NCBI GenBank assembly: GCA_027257055.1
Contig: JAPVLO010000278.1
Coordinates: 1,116,001 to 1,180,000 of the forward strand
Reading direction: 5' to 3'
DNA from: Cephalopachus bancanus
Taxonomy: Eukaryota > Chordata > Mammalia > Primates > Tarsiidae
DNA: 64,000 bases
A program made the translations under genes and the position numbers. This document shows positions 34,509 to 44,560 of this stretch, piece by piece. The stretch's first letter is position 1. The number at the start of each line of letters is the position of its first letter. The notes under the pieces were generated by a model, which saw nothing but the letters and a program-made list of their open reading frames with translations, did not search any database and had not been told where the DNA came from.

Positions 34509-35216
34509 ATGGACACTAATCACCGGCCCCACCAGCCTCTGAGTGGAGCCTCCAGGGAAGGACCAGGACTCATGTTTCCAACCAGGGACTCAAAGGCTCT
34601 GAAAGTCTGGCACAGCGGGGAAACACGCATTTGTGTAAGGAACACCTTGATTCAATTAGGCAGGCGGGAGGAGTTAGCCAAGAGTTTGGTAAAACCCGAA
34701 ATTCCACCACATGAGAGTAGCTCACGGAGCCTGGCTGACCGAGAGCCCAGCCCAGAGCACAGGCGGATGAGTTCTGTATACAAACATGGAGCCCGGCCAA
34801 GCTCACAGCAAGCTGACGCTTTCCAGATGCACAGGAGTCACTGTGCCATCCAATGGGATGGCCGGCAACCCAAGGATCTGGAGCAGGAAGCACGAGACAA
34901 CTGCACTTCCTCTTGGGATCTGGAATGCCCTTGTCAGCCGTCCTCAAGGAGGGACCAGAAAGCTGGGATCTTCTGGGAACTCACCAGAGGGTGTTCCGCC
35001 CTCCAGATTCCAAAAAGAGTCAATACAGGATTGCAAGTTCCTGCCACCCATGTGTCCACAGTGGACGCCCCTCACACCCTCTGGTCTAGCAAGACACTGG
35101 CCCCACTTACAGGGGGAAATGAATCCAAAAAGATTCTGCTTGACCACCAGGGAATTCCAGGGATGCAGAACAGAGCCAGCTGTCTGTTGGAGGCCAAGAG
35201 TCCACTATCTTGGTGA
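34509..35216 (+). other. 235-codon open frame of ordinary composition, function unknown
   Basis: An ATG-to-stop frame of 235 codons in non-repetitive DNA. The predicted protein is hydrophilic, rich in Ser, Arg, Glu and Pro, and evenly mixed, unlike the repeat-derived frames elsewhere. It has no signal peptide, membrane segment or known motif. A second plus frame (34786-35289) and a minus frame (34570-34947) overlap it, which argues for chance. The start context GCCCTCACCCAATGG is unremarkable, no promoter or CpG island is visible upstream, and no polyadenylation site is clear downstream. I do not recognise it; a long non-coding frame is the default reading. Confidence 0.15.
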
Positions 35217-35420
35217 TGGTGACAAGGACTCATGTGGCTCTCTGACTTCCCTTCACCAGCATCTGGGGCCAGAGATGCAGGGAGGCTAACTGGGCTGGAG
35301 GGGAAGCATTGCTGATACTGAAAGGCTTTCAGCTGTCTGCATTCCAAGAACACACTTCCATGGACCAATTCTGCATTGTCTTATGAAGAGATTGGACATT
35401 TAAAATCACCAAGATGGGTG
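35217..35420. other. Unique DNA, no gene seen
   Basis: No repeat recognised; short frames only. Confidence 0.35.
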
Positions 35421-35592
35421 TCATTTATTAAGCACTTTTGCGTACTGGAGACTGGGTTGATCCTTTCCACGCATCACCCTTTTCCATCCTTACAATGACC
35501 AAACAAAGTAGCTGCTTTTATTGTCCCATTTCACAGACAGGGAAACTGAGGCTTACAGACATACAGGAGCTGGCCCGAGTTCTACCGGTTTT
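35421..35592 (-). mobile_element. MIR SINE, minus strand
   Basis: TCATTTATTAAGCACTTTTG, then a TCACCCTTTTCCATCCTTAC segment, CCCATTTCACAGACAGGGAA, ACTGAGGCTTACAGACA and a GGAGCTGGCCCGAGTTCTAC-like segment follow reverse-orientation MIR from tail to head. Confidence 0.72.
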
Positions 35593-36144
35593 TCTGCTGT
35601 TGGGTCTCTGAGCATGAGCCCAGGGCTGCCTGCTTTGAATGGTGGCTTTGCCATCATCTGTGTTGTCCAGGACCCAGGGAGCCTCCAGCAGTGCTGAGCC
35701 CAAGCAGACATGGGGTTCCTGAAGATATAAACAGCTTCTTCCTGGCAGTGACACCCTGGGCCACGGCCCTGGCTGGGTCATGCCAGCCAGGCCATGGGAA
35801 CTGCGTGCCGTTCATCTGGTTGGGAGGAGGCGGCTGTACTGGCTTGCAGGGCAGAAGCCCCCACACACCCCGGGACCTGCCCCACTTACTCCCAAGGACA
35901 CCAAGGCTCCATGGCCCACACAGGCCCCCAAGTCTTGGGTTGTATCTTGTATTTATGTCCCTAAGGGCCACAGTGGGGCTGACACAGTCTATCAGCATTT
36001 ATGGACCTGCTATATCATTGTGAGTGCCTTGAGTCTGATGAAAGGAGCCACCGTGCAGCACATGATCTGGCACATGATCTGAGGACAATTAGTGACAGCA
36101 CTTTCAGCTATCCAGGAATGTATCCAACCACACAGAATGTCTGA
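35593..36144. other. Unique DNA, no gene seen
   Basis: Overlapping short frames; a GCACATGATCTG duplicate at 36058-36081. Nothing else. Confidence 0.35.
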
Positions 36145-36265
36145 AGTGGATGGTGATAGTATCACAATCCCACTTACAGGTAGAGAAACTGAGGCCCCCA
36201 CCAAGCTGTGCAACAGGTTGTGACAGAAAGGCAGAGCGGAGGTCCCCTTGGTCCTATTGGCAAAA
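36145..36265 (-). mobile_element. MIR SINE fragment, minus strand
   Basis: ACAGGTAGAGAAACTGAGGC, then AAGCTGTGCAACAGGTTGTG and AGGCAGAGCGGAGGTCC match the reverse MIR core (GATGAGGAAACTGAGGC...AAGTAACTTGCCC...GGCAGAGCTGGGATTC). Confidence 0.5.
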
Positions 36266-36620
36266 TACAATTTTAAAAAGTTCTTTCTACAGCCCAGCTG
36301 ATGTGGGTTCCTTTTCCTCTTTGTGGTTTAGCTCTTTTGTGAGCAGAAACCCTTGTGAAAACCTCAACGGGACTTATGTGCAAAGGAAGAAGCAACGCTC
36401 TAGACTCTGTCTTGAACCTTTGCTTAGCGTCACGATTCAGCTGAACTCAGACTGTTAGAGAAGAAATCATGCTCAAGTCTTAATTGCGTAAGGCTATTGA
36501 ACTGCAGAATACTGCACTTGAGAAGTGATTGAAATCGTGCCTGTCTTCAGGCAGGCCACATGGAGAGTCCTTCAGAAGATGGCCAGGATTCTAGAGCAGA
36601 AGTGATAGTTATTGTCTACT
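36266..36620. other. Unique DNA, no gene seen
   Basis: No feature recognised. Confidence 0.35.
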
Positions 36621-36950
36621 GTCTTAATCAGTTTCTGCTGCTATAAAATACCCAGGATTAGGTAATTTATAAAGAAACAAAATGCATTTATTACAGTTCT
36701 GGAGGGTGGGATTTCCAAGGTTAAAGTACTGGCATTTGGTGTCTGGCGAGGGCCTTCTTGTTGTGTCTTCACCTGACAGAGGGCAGAAGTGCAGGGCAGT
36801 GCTCCCTTCCACCTCCCTCTCACTTTAGAGAGTGGGGCCTTCCTGCCCTAATCACCTCCCAAAGGCCACTACTCTCAATGCTGCTGCATTGGGGATTAAA
36901 TTTCAACATGAGTTTTGGAGCAGATTCTATCATTCAAACCACAGCATCTA
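36621..36950 (-). mobile_element. MLT1-type (MaLR) solo LTR, minus strand
   Basis: Begins TCTTAATCAGTTTCTGCTGC, TATAAAATACCC; contains GGTAATTTATAAAGAAACAA, TTCTGGAGGGTGGGATTTCC, TTGTTGTGTCTTCACC, CCTAATCACCTCCCAAAGGC and GGGGATTAAATTTCAACATG, ending near TCAAACCACAGCA. This is the reverse complement of the MLT1 LTR seen at 26166-26530, as an independent copy. No retroviral genes adjoin it. Confidence 0.85.
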
Positions 36951-37029
36951 CCGAACTGGCCATTTTCATTCTTTTAGGAATGATATTCCTAAGACTAGCA
37001 AAGGTGTGGGGGCCTCTCCATTCATGCAG

Positions 37030-37310
37030 TGGGTGGCATTGGTGTCCCCTCTCTGGGGAATAATCTGTCAGCACTTTTCCGAAACTTTCCAAGTGTATAC
37101 ACTTTTTTCCAGTGGACTCATTGTGGAGTTGAGGGATCAGGGAGAGTGCCAGGAGTGTGTTAATATGTACACAAGCGTGGCTTTATGTTTGCTGCCATGT
37201 GCTTTTAAAGAGGGAAAAATGTAGACAACAAAGAAAATATTTTAATAAATATGGAACATCAATATGAGGATGTACTAGAGGGTCATTAAAATGTTGAGTC
37301 CCATGAGAAG
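37030..37310 (+). mobile_element. Possible old L1 3'-end fragment, plus strand
   Basis: AATAAATATGGAACATCAAT followed by ATGAGGATGTACTAGAGGGT and CATTAAAATGTTG resembles the old L1 3' region ('aataaattatggtacatcca...gaatactatgcagccattaaa'). Weak. Confidence 0.35.
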
Positions 37311-37339
37311 TCTGGACACACAGCATCAGCCTCTGTGAG

Positions 37340-37545
37340 GCTCAGAGCCTGATACCCTAGCCCTGACACCAGCCCACTCATTCTGCATGGCCTTGGGAGA
37401 GCTACTTAACCTCTCTGAGCCATGGTCCTCTTGTTGGTCAAACAGGGGTAGTGGTTGCACTCACCCTGCAGGATGACCACAATTGCTCAGTGAACACGAA
37501 GCCCCAGACACTGCCTGGCATTTGCTGTGAGCTATTATTATTATA
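37340..37545 (+). mobile_element. MIR SINE, plus strand
   Basis: The segments CATGGCCTTGGGAGAGCTAC, TTAACCTCTCTGAGCCATGG, TCCTCTTGTTGGTCAAACAG, ACTGCCTGGCATTTGCTGTG and AGCTATTATTATTA follow MIR from the middle to its tail. Confidence 0.72.
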
Positions 37546-39190
37546 CATGGTGAGTAAAAAGCAGTTCATGAAATTGTACACATAATCCCTTGCTTTTAGG
37601 GACCTCACACTCACAGAGGCTGGAAGATCATATCTACGAGATAATGTAATCAGACACAGAAAATGTCTAGAATGACGTGTACAATAGTTGATTCGGTGCA
37701 GACTGTGGGATGTTCTCATAATCTGCATCTTTGTGGGTTTCTGCAATGAACATCTTTGTAACAATACAAACGAATGTTGGTTCTTGTGAGAAGCATCGAG
37801 CACACATGTAGAGTCAACCTCAGTGCTCTGTGCCAGCACTCCCTCCAGGAAATCCTTCCTCAGCAAGGCCAATCCGTTGGTGAGGTCTGCAGCGCTTCCT
37901 CTTACTCATTGGCCACTGGGTCCTGATGTTTGTCACTACCTTCAGTTAAGGTTCCTCTCCCTGAGGCACTTTATTTTAAGCAAGCTAAAAATATGGTGGC
38001 TTCTTTCTTCTTATTGTTTCTTTTCTTTCTGTTTTCCTCCCTCCCTGACTACCTTACTCCCAACTAAACAGTTATTCTCTAATCATAAAATACTGATTGA
38101 CAAGGGGCAGATGGACAAAGCACTTTTCTCTGTGATATGTGAATACAGATGGATATTCCCTGGTGAGGACCAGTGGACTGAATCTTCTCAGTAGCGGTTT
38201 TTGCAAGATCCCAAACTGGAAACTGTGTGTGGATGACCATGACGTGCCCATCCTTTGGGGTGGCAACTGGTACTTTCAGCGTGCACACTGCAGCCAGAAT
38301 TGTCCCCACCTAGGCAACTTGGAGCCCAGGGAAGGAGGACACAGTCCCAGCACAGTGGTTCCTGGGAAGGCCAGCTTCCTCCCTGCCTGAGAGGCACTTT
38401 GGCAAGGATACAACTGACCACAAGGATGGAGAAGAGCATTCTCTTTGATGGAAGTTAAGTGAAATGGACCTAGGGTAGTTCTCGTCAGCTTAGACCTGTC
38501 CAGAAGCATCTTGTCTCATGCGTCTTGTTCTGCCTTACAGAGTGCACTGTGCATGGCAGGTGACCCTATGCCAGTGATGCCTAGACCTCTCCCGGGTCAG
38601 CCTGCTGCAGGAGCTGAGATGGAAGTCCTACATTCCTGAGACACACTTGGGCTTCTAGGATCACCAGGGTAAGACTGAAGCCACAGTCCATAGCCCTCTT
38701 GATGGAAGTGTAGGCCTCCTTCAGAGTTCCTGAGTGGGGCCTGCCTAGGATCCAAGGCAGACAGAGTCATGCGAGAAACATCATGCATGGGTCATGCTCC
38801 AACCTGCTCTCAGGTCGCCTGGCTCCCTGGTAAGTGTGACTGGCCTCACGGGAGAGCAAAACCTGAGAAGCTGAGCCTGGGTGATGGAGGACTGTGCCTT
38901 CTCCCACAGTCTTGGGATTAGGGCTCCAGAGAGCAGGCACTGGTCTCAAAGCATTGCAAAGACCAGCAATCAGTCTCTGCCCTTGCTGGCCCACTAGGGT
39001 TTCTGTGTCCCTTCAAGTTCCTGACTGAATTCCTTGTGTATCACTGACCTCCCAGTAGTGGTCATGACTCCTTCCCACTAAACCAGCAGGGAAGGTAAGG
39101 ATCTCACTGAGGCAGGGAAACCATGAGCCCAGAGGCCTTAGCACCAGGAAGGTCTAAATACCTGGGGACCAGGAAGAAGTGACACAGGAC
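37546..39190. other. Unique DNA, no gene seen
   Basis: 37546-38200 is AT-richer; the remainder GC-moderate. Overlapping short frames (37438-37872 minus, 37823-38194 plus) lack recognisable domains. Confidence 0.38.
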
Positions 39191-39475
39191 CATGAGCTCT
39201 ATGAAACCCAGGCTTCCTGGAACCTGTGACCCATAGAAATTGGCTCAGCAGAACATGGGCCTCCATGGAACCTGGGCCTTTATGGAACGTGGATCTCCTT
39301 GGAACATGGATCTCCATGGAATGGAGATGTGCTTCCATGAAACATGGGCCTCTATGGAACACTGGCCTCCATGGAATGTGGGTCTTATGGCCACAGACTC
39401 CCTTAGACATGGGTCTCCTTGGAATATGAGACTACCTGGGACACAGGGCTCCTTACAACATGGGACACTGTAGAC
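39191..39475. repeat. Minisatellite, ~18-bp unit (TCCATGGAACATGGGCCT-type)
   Basis: About fifteen copies of an 18-bp unit centred on ATGGAACMTGG. Copies are substituted but mostly keep 18 bp, so frames stay open on both strands (39226-39473 plus; 39138-39410 minus, with HGTW/FHKGP-type periodicity). Not a gene. It lies directly next to a second, unrelated array. Confidence 0.88.
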
Positions 39476-39499
39476 ATAGTTTCCGTGAAATGCAAACCA

Positions 39500-40092
39500 A
39501 GTTATAATAATTGCATTTACACATTATATTTTAAGAATTACACTTGAACACTGCGTTTAAATAACCATACTTGCACACTTTATTTTAATAGCCAAACTTA
39601 CACACTATGTTGTAATAATCGTGCTTGCACCTTCTGTTTTAATAACTGCACTTGCACATCATGTTTTATTAACTGCACTTGCACACTGTTTTATTTTTTT
39701 TATATTCTTTTTTTTTTTGAGTTGGAGTCTCACTCTGCTGCCCAGACTGGAGTGCAGTGGCCGCTCCCGGCCACCGCAGCCTCGACCTGCTGGGCTCCGG
39801 CGATCCTTCCGCCTCAGCCTTCCGAGTAGCCGGAATTACAGGTGTGCGCTACCACGCCCAGCTGATTTTTTGATTTATTGTAGAGATGAGGTCTCACTGC
39901 CCAGGCAGGTCTTGAACCCGCGGGCTCAGGCAATCCACTCACCTAACTGTTTTAATAGCCCAACTTGCACACTGTTTTAAAACCTGCACTTGCACACTAT
40001 GTTTTAATACCTGCACTTGCATGCCATGTTTTAATAACCCCACTTGCATACCGTGTTCTAATAACTGCACTTACACACAGATTTTAAATACC
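39500..40092. repeat. Minisatellite, 27-bp unit, interrupted by an Alu
   Basis: The unit combines TTTTAATAAC, TGCACTTGCA and CACTATG (27 bp). About seven copies lie left of the Alu and about five right of it. Copies on both sides are similarly diverged, so the array existed before the Alu landed. Confidence 0.9.
39694..39945 (-). mobile_element. Young lineage-specific Alu, 5'-truncated, minus strand
   Basis: T run at 39708-39718, full right arm, then a left arm that stops about 45 bp short of the usual 5' end (at ACTCACCT, 39937-39944). The flanking duplication is ACTGTTTTA (39685-39693 and 39946-39954), though it also matches the repeat unit it landed in. The right-arm stem sequence is intact: GCAGTGGCC...GGCCACCGC on the plus strand. 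Confidence 0.93.
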
Positions 40093-40950
40093 TCCACCTC
40101 AAGTCACCTTTCAAGTGCCCTGAGGGCAGGGGTCTACCTTTTTTGTTGTTGTACCTCCAGGGTCTCACAGAGAGGGTGTTTAAGCTTGACCTTCACTCCT
40201 TTCAGCAAAATCTCCTAAACAGAAGCCTGCAGGGCTCTTTGAGCACATTTGAACCTAAAGGGCACAAGAGTACCTATCTCTGCATGGCATGCAGGTGTGC
40301 CTGCCCTGCAGCGGTCGCCTTGCCCCTTCTGAGGTTCAGTTATGGGAAGTCCCCATGGCAGTCCAGGAGGGTAGTCTCCACCCTCCTCCAGGCCACATGG
40401 GGACATGCAAGCATCCCTTTTTCCATGACAGTGATGGAGCGGCAGGAAGTGGCTTCTCGGGGGCTGTTCTTGGGAACACAGACGTCTCCCAGCTGTTCCC
40501 GCAACCACAAAGGTGCCAAGTTCTGCGTTGTGCTTTTGGAATGGAATGTTTTAATTGGGATACTTAGCTAAGATAAACATGACTTTTCATAATGCCTCAT
40601 TTGCCGGAAAATTTGGACATTGGAAAAGCTTGGGGGTGGGCACATGAAGAAATCACAAAACTAAAAGGAACCTTTAGTGGAAGCTGGGGCGGATGGGAAG
40701 GAGCAGCTGCCTCTGTGGGCATGCAAGGAGGTGGGGCTGCCTGCAGGGACCCTTGGCTCTATGGGTGGTAGAGGGGAGAGTGACTGGACCCTGGGGAGCT
40801 CAGGCAGAGGTGGGTGCATCGAGGAGTAGGATGCTGCAGGGTTGAGGATCTTGATGGGAAAGCTGGGAACCTCAGCGTCTCCTGGGCAGGCGCAGGCCAA
40901 GAAGGTCCCCACACTCACCGCACCTCACACTCAGAATGCCCCAGTCGCAA
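40093..40950. other. Unique DNA, no gene seen
   Basis: Overlapping short frames on both strands (40143-40571 plus, 40215-40508 minus), no domain recognised. Confidence 0.38.
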
Positions 40951-41167
40951 CATCACAGTTCAATTCCAATAAAAATGAATCAAACACACATTTCCCTGGA
41001 GTGTTTTGTAAACCACCAGGAGTTTGGGAAGTGAGTGATGTTTTTGTCCGTGTTGTGGGGGCAAAGTGTTTAAAAGAGACAGAGATGACTATTTCAATCT
41101 ATTTAAAAATCAAGAAATAACCACATTAATATTATTGCTTTTCCTTTAAAAGAGATTAGTTTGGGAG

Positions 41168-41202
41168 CCTCCAAGTGTGTGCCAAATTAGTACACTTGGA
41201 GG
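41168..41202. repeat. Perfect 11-bp inverted repeat, 13-nt loop
   Basis: CCTCCAAGTGT (41168-41178) and ACACTTGGAGG (41192-41202) are exact reverse complements. Confidence 0.9.
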
Positions 41203-41743
41203 TTACTGGAGATCCCTGGGTAGACACTTGGTTACTCCAGAGGTTGTCTAGCAGTGGTACCATGATCCCAGGGTTGTCCTCACCTTACACAATTGTAGAG
41301 AGCTTCTGTGATAGTCAAAGATTATTCAGTATAGATTGACAGCGGCTATGAGGAAGCCTGGGGAAGCCAATAAGCATTACAACTAAGGAAACTCAGGATA
41401 TCTTCAAGTTGAGTTCATTTAGAGACGTGCTTATCCAACTTGTCAAGATGTCTCTCTTTCCTCACACTCTAGTGAACAAAAAGGGAAAAATAATGATAGT
41501 TGTGTAGTCATTTTGCTTTTCAATTATCGTTCATATGGGTCATCAGTGTGTTGTTTGTTAAGAGTTTCAATGCATCCCAAAGCCCCTCCTACCATTTGGG
41601 AACAAAATATGATCACCAGAGAAACAGATCTTCAAAGGTCCAAAAGAAAAAAATTCTAAACTTTGGATCATAAAGTAATTTGGGTACATATTACATGAAA
41701 GCGGTTCCATATATTGATGTATTCTCAGTCTTTAAATGAAATG

Positions 41744-41768
41744 CAGTATAATAACTTAAATTATACTG
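41744..41768. repeat. Perfect 9-bp inverted repeat, 7-nt loop
   Basis: CAGTATAAT (41744-41752) and ATTATACTG (41760-41768) are exact reverse complements. Confidence 0.9.
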
Positions 41769-41788
41769 AATTATAGGTTTTTCTTGCA

Positions 41789-41810
41789 TTTACTTTGAAA
41801 GCAAAGTAAA
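41789..41810. repeat. Perfect 9-bp inverted repeat, 4-nt loop
   Basis: TTTACTTTG (41789-41797) and CAAAGTAAA (41802-41810) are exact reverse complements. Confidence 0.9.
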
Positions 41811-42010
41811 CTGGATATACTTGCTGAATGAAGAAATCATATGAATATTACTAAAGATCAGATGTAAATGAATTTCATGATACAAACATTCCCAATAGAT
41901 AGATCTAGCTAAATTACTTTTTGTTTAGGACTTGTTCGCATATACCACTAAGAATTGATGAAGCTTTGTTATTTACCCTAAGAGGTTACAGATGAAAAGA
42001 GCCTGTGGGC

Positions 42011-42641
42011 GTAAGATCCTGGTGGCTGGGTCAGAGCCCAGATGCAGGGCCTTCCAAGTCACAGCTGCCTTGGCTGAGGTGCATGTTAATGTCTGATGTG
42101 GCAATCCAAATTAGCAGTTATGACACCTGGTGGACTCATTTGTTTAAAGCTGTACTTTTGCCCAGGGCCTGACCCCCTACCCTGTCCTGGTGAGGTCCTG
42201 GGTACTGAATTGCGTCCCCCATCCTATGCAGGCCCCAGCCCCCAGCGTGATTGTATCTGGAGTCAGAATGGCCCAAGTGTCCCTTCCTTTCTTCTCTCTC
42301 CTGGAGGGTCTCAAGGCTGTCCTGGTAGGTGCTGGCTATACCTCTGGGAACTAGAGGGATGGGCTCCTTCTCTCAGAAACATAGGCATCACTTCTTTCCC
42401 AATTTCAGTTCTGATTCACTGAGATTATATGCCTGGATGTGGAGGACTCAGACCACAGCCAGGCTCAGGGGAACAGGCAAAAGGGCAGGGGCACCCTGGG
42501 GCCATTCTGGTTGTGTTCCTAACCCTGGGGAGGGTGGGCCTTGCTCCTGTCTAGGGTGAGATGCACTCTTGGGTCTGCCTGCCCCAACACCTAGGTGCAC
42601 TGCTCCTGGGTGTCTAGGCAATCAGCGCTCCCTGCATCTGG
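42011..42641. other. Unique DNA, no gene seen
   Basis: A 108-codon frame at 42096-42422 (+) has no recognised domain. Confidence 0.38.
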
Positions 42642-42650
42642 CTGCCTGGT

Positions 42651-42937
42651 GTCTTTTTTTTTTGAGTTGGAGTCTCACTCTGTCGCCCAGACTAGAGTGC
42701 AGTGGCCGCTCCCGGCCACCGCAGCCTTGACCTGCTGGGCTCTGGCGATCCTTCCGCCTCAGCCTTCCGAGTAGCTGGAATTACAGGCACGCACTACCAT
42801 GCCTGGCTGATTTTTGATTTATTGTAGGGATGAGGTCTCGCCTGCCTAGGCGGGTCTCGAACCCGTGGGCTCAGGCAATCCACTCACCTCAGCCTCCCAA
42901 AGGCGCGGGATTACAGGCTGAGCCACCGAGCCTGGCT
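42651..42937 (-). mobile_element. Young lineage-specific Alu, minus strand, TSD present
   Basis: Full-length dimeric Alu: T run 42654-42663, right arm, linker, left arm to CCGAGCCTGGCT. Flanking duplication CTGCCTGGT (42642-42650 and 42938-42946). The right-arm stem is intact; the left-arm T-arm-like hairpin has one CpG-type change (CCCGTGGGCTC on plus). Confidence 0.95.
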
Positions 42938-42946
42938 CTGCCTGGT

Positions 42947-43794
42947 CTCTTGTCTGATGTCTTGGAGCTTCTGGGTCTAGGAAGCCCCCACACATAAAGA
43001 GACTCAGGCCACCAGCTATAGGAAGCCACATATGTAGACAGTCAGGCAACAAAATCCTGGAAGACCTTCTTGCCTCTAGAACTTCCCATTCAGCCCTCCT
43101 GCTCCTGGTGTACTTACAAAGCTCATTACTGGAACAGCGAGGTTGTGTTGTCCAAGTCTTGGCCTTCTTTAGGGAGGATGCCTGTGGGCATGAGTTATTA
43201 ACTTTGACATCTAAAGCATTCCTAGAACAACGCTCCTGGATCTGCTTTTGGAAGCAGCCCTGACCGTATCCCTCTGTGAACACCGTGTAACGTTCTGATG
43301 AACCATGACTCAGTGGAACCTGGAATGATCAGTAGGAGCCATGTGGGAACTCCAGCAAAGGAGTGCAGTCATGCCTAAGGGTGAGCGCCTTGCTCTGCTG
43401 GACTCCGGGTCTCTTCTGCGTGAAGTGCAGAGTCACAGTCCTGCTGGTTCAAGAGCATCTCGTGCCACTCTGGCTCTGCTTCTCACTTGCACTTAGAGGT
43501 CTCCTGGGCCTCAAGCGCCTGCTAGACATAAGCATGTAGGCCACCACCGAAGGCTTATATGGGGTATGGTCTCTGCTGAGCTTGGGGCTCAGCAAGCAGA
43601 TGCCCCCCTGAGGACACTGCTCCATCAGCACAAGTGTCCTGGGTAGGGCCTAACAGTGGTGCCAAGCAGTGGGGCTGTATCGGGGTCCTGCTTTATTTGT
43701 GAGCTACCAGACCTCATGGAGAGGATGGGGTGGGCAAAAGAGACCAAGTGTGATGGAAAGATGACCTTTGTAACAGTTGGAGTTGCCTAAAATG
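42947..43794. other. Unique DNA, no gene seen
   Basis: The 145-codon minus frame at 42846-43283 starts in unique DNA and ends in the Alu; no domain. Confidence 0.38.
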
Positions 43795-44560
43795 TATAAA
43801 TCCATTTGTTCCATTGAATATTTACTGGGGGACTACTGTGTGCTGGATGCTGAGCCAATCAGGAGGACCAGTGGATAGCCATGCACATGGGTCACATTGA
43901 TGCAAGGCAGAGCTCGATCCATGCCACATGAGGATGGAGGATGTATCCAGCAGACTAGGCTCTAAAGGCTTCACGGAGGAGGCAATGAGGAAAGGTGTGT
44001 GGGATGTGTGTGGGAAGGGCTTGAAGGACTGGTTGCCCCAGGTACCAATGGCTAAGCATGTGCCAGGTGCTGATGGGTTAATGCCTAGGAGGAGGAACAG
44101 ACTTTGAGGTTGCTGGCCACTGGGGTAGGGATGGGAGCTCTGTGCTGAGGGGTGATCACCAGTGAGGATATGCCAGAGAGATTGGCCAAAATGGACGCGG
44201 GTGATGGGCTTCCCTTGGGGGATAGGGTGGAAGAGGGAAAGGGGGTGACTTTAGGAGATAGCTTGGTGATAGCCATGACATGATCTCATCATGGTTCAGT
44301 GGGTGCGTGAGGGTCAGAAGAGGCTGGCATACGGTCCTGGTTGCTGGGCTGGTGGTGCAGCAAGATGGGGACCGGGGAGGAAGTGGAACTTGGGGAATGT
44401 CAGATCAAATTTGGAATGGGGGTGTTAGTAGCTGGTGGGACACCCGTTGGAGATGATCCCGGGAAGTTGAATGATAAGGCAGGAGAAAGAGGAGCTGAGG
44501 CAGACATCACAGGCATCATGGTATTGTCCTGGGTCTGGCATGAGAGCTTTTCTCCCTCTG
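43795..44560 (-). mobile_element. Long L2 (LINE-2) 3' fragment, minus strand
   Basis: The plus strand follows the reverse complement of L2: AATATTTACTGGGGGACTAC with GTGTGCTGGATGCTGAGCC at the tail end, then GAAGGGCTTGAAGG, CATGACATGATCTCATCATG, and GAATGTCAGATCAAATTTGG with GGTGGGACACCCGTTGGAGA and GGAAGTTGAATGATAAGG further in. Ancient and diverged, with no frame left. Confidence 0.6.

Larger units (their letters stand above)
40951..42010. other. AT-rich island with perfect inverted repeats
   Basis: About 1 kb of AT-rich, non-repetitive DNA between GC-richer flanks, with no open frame of note and no transposon family recognised. It contains three perfect short inverted repeats, listed separately. 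It may be a conserved non-coding element cluster or an unrecognised old DNA transposon. Confidence 0.45.
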
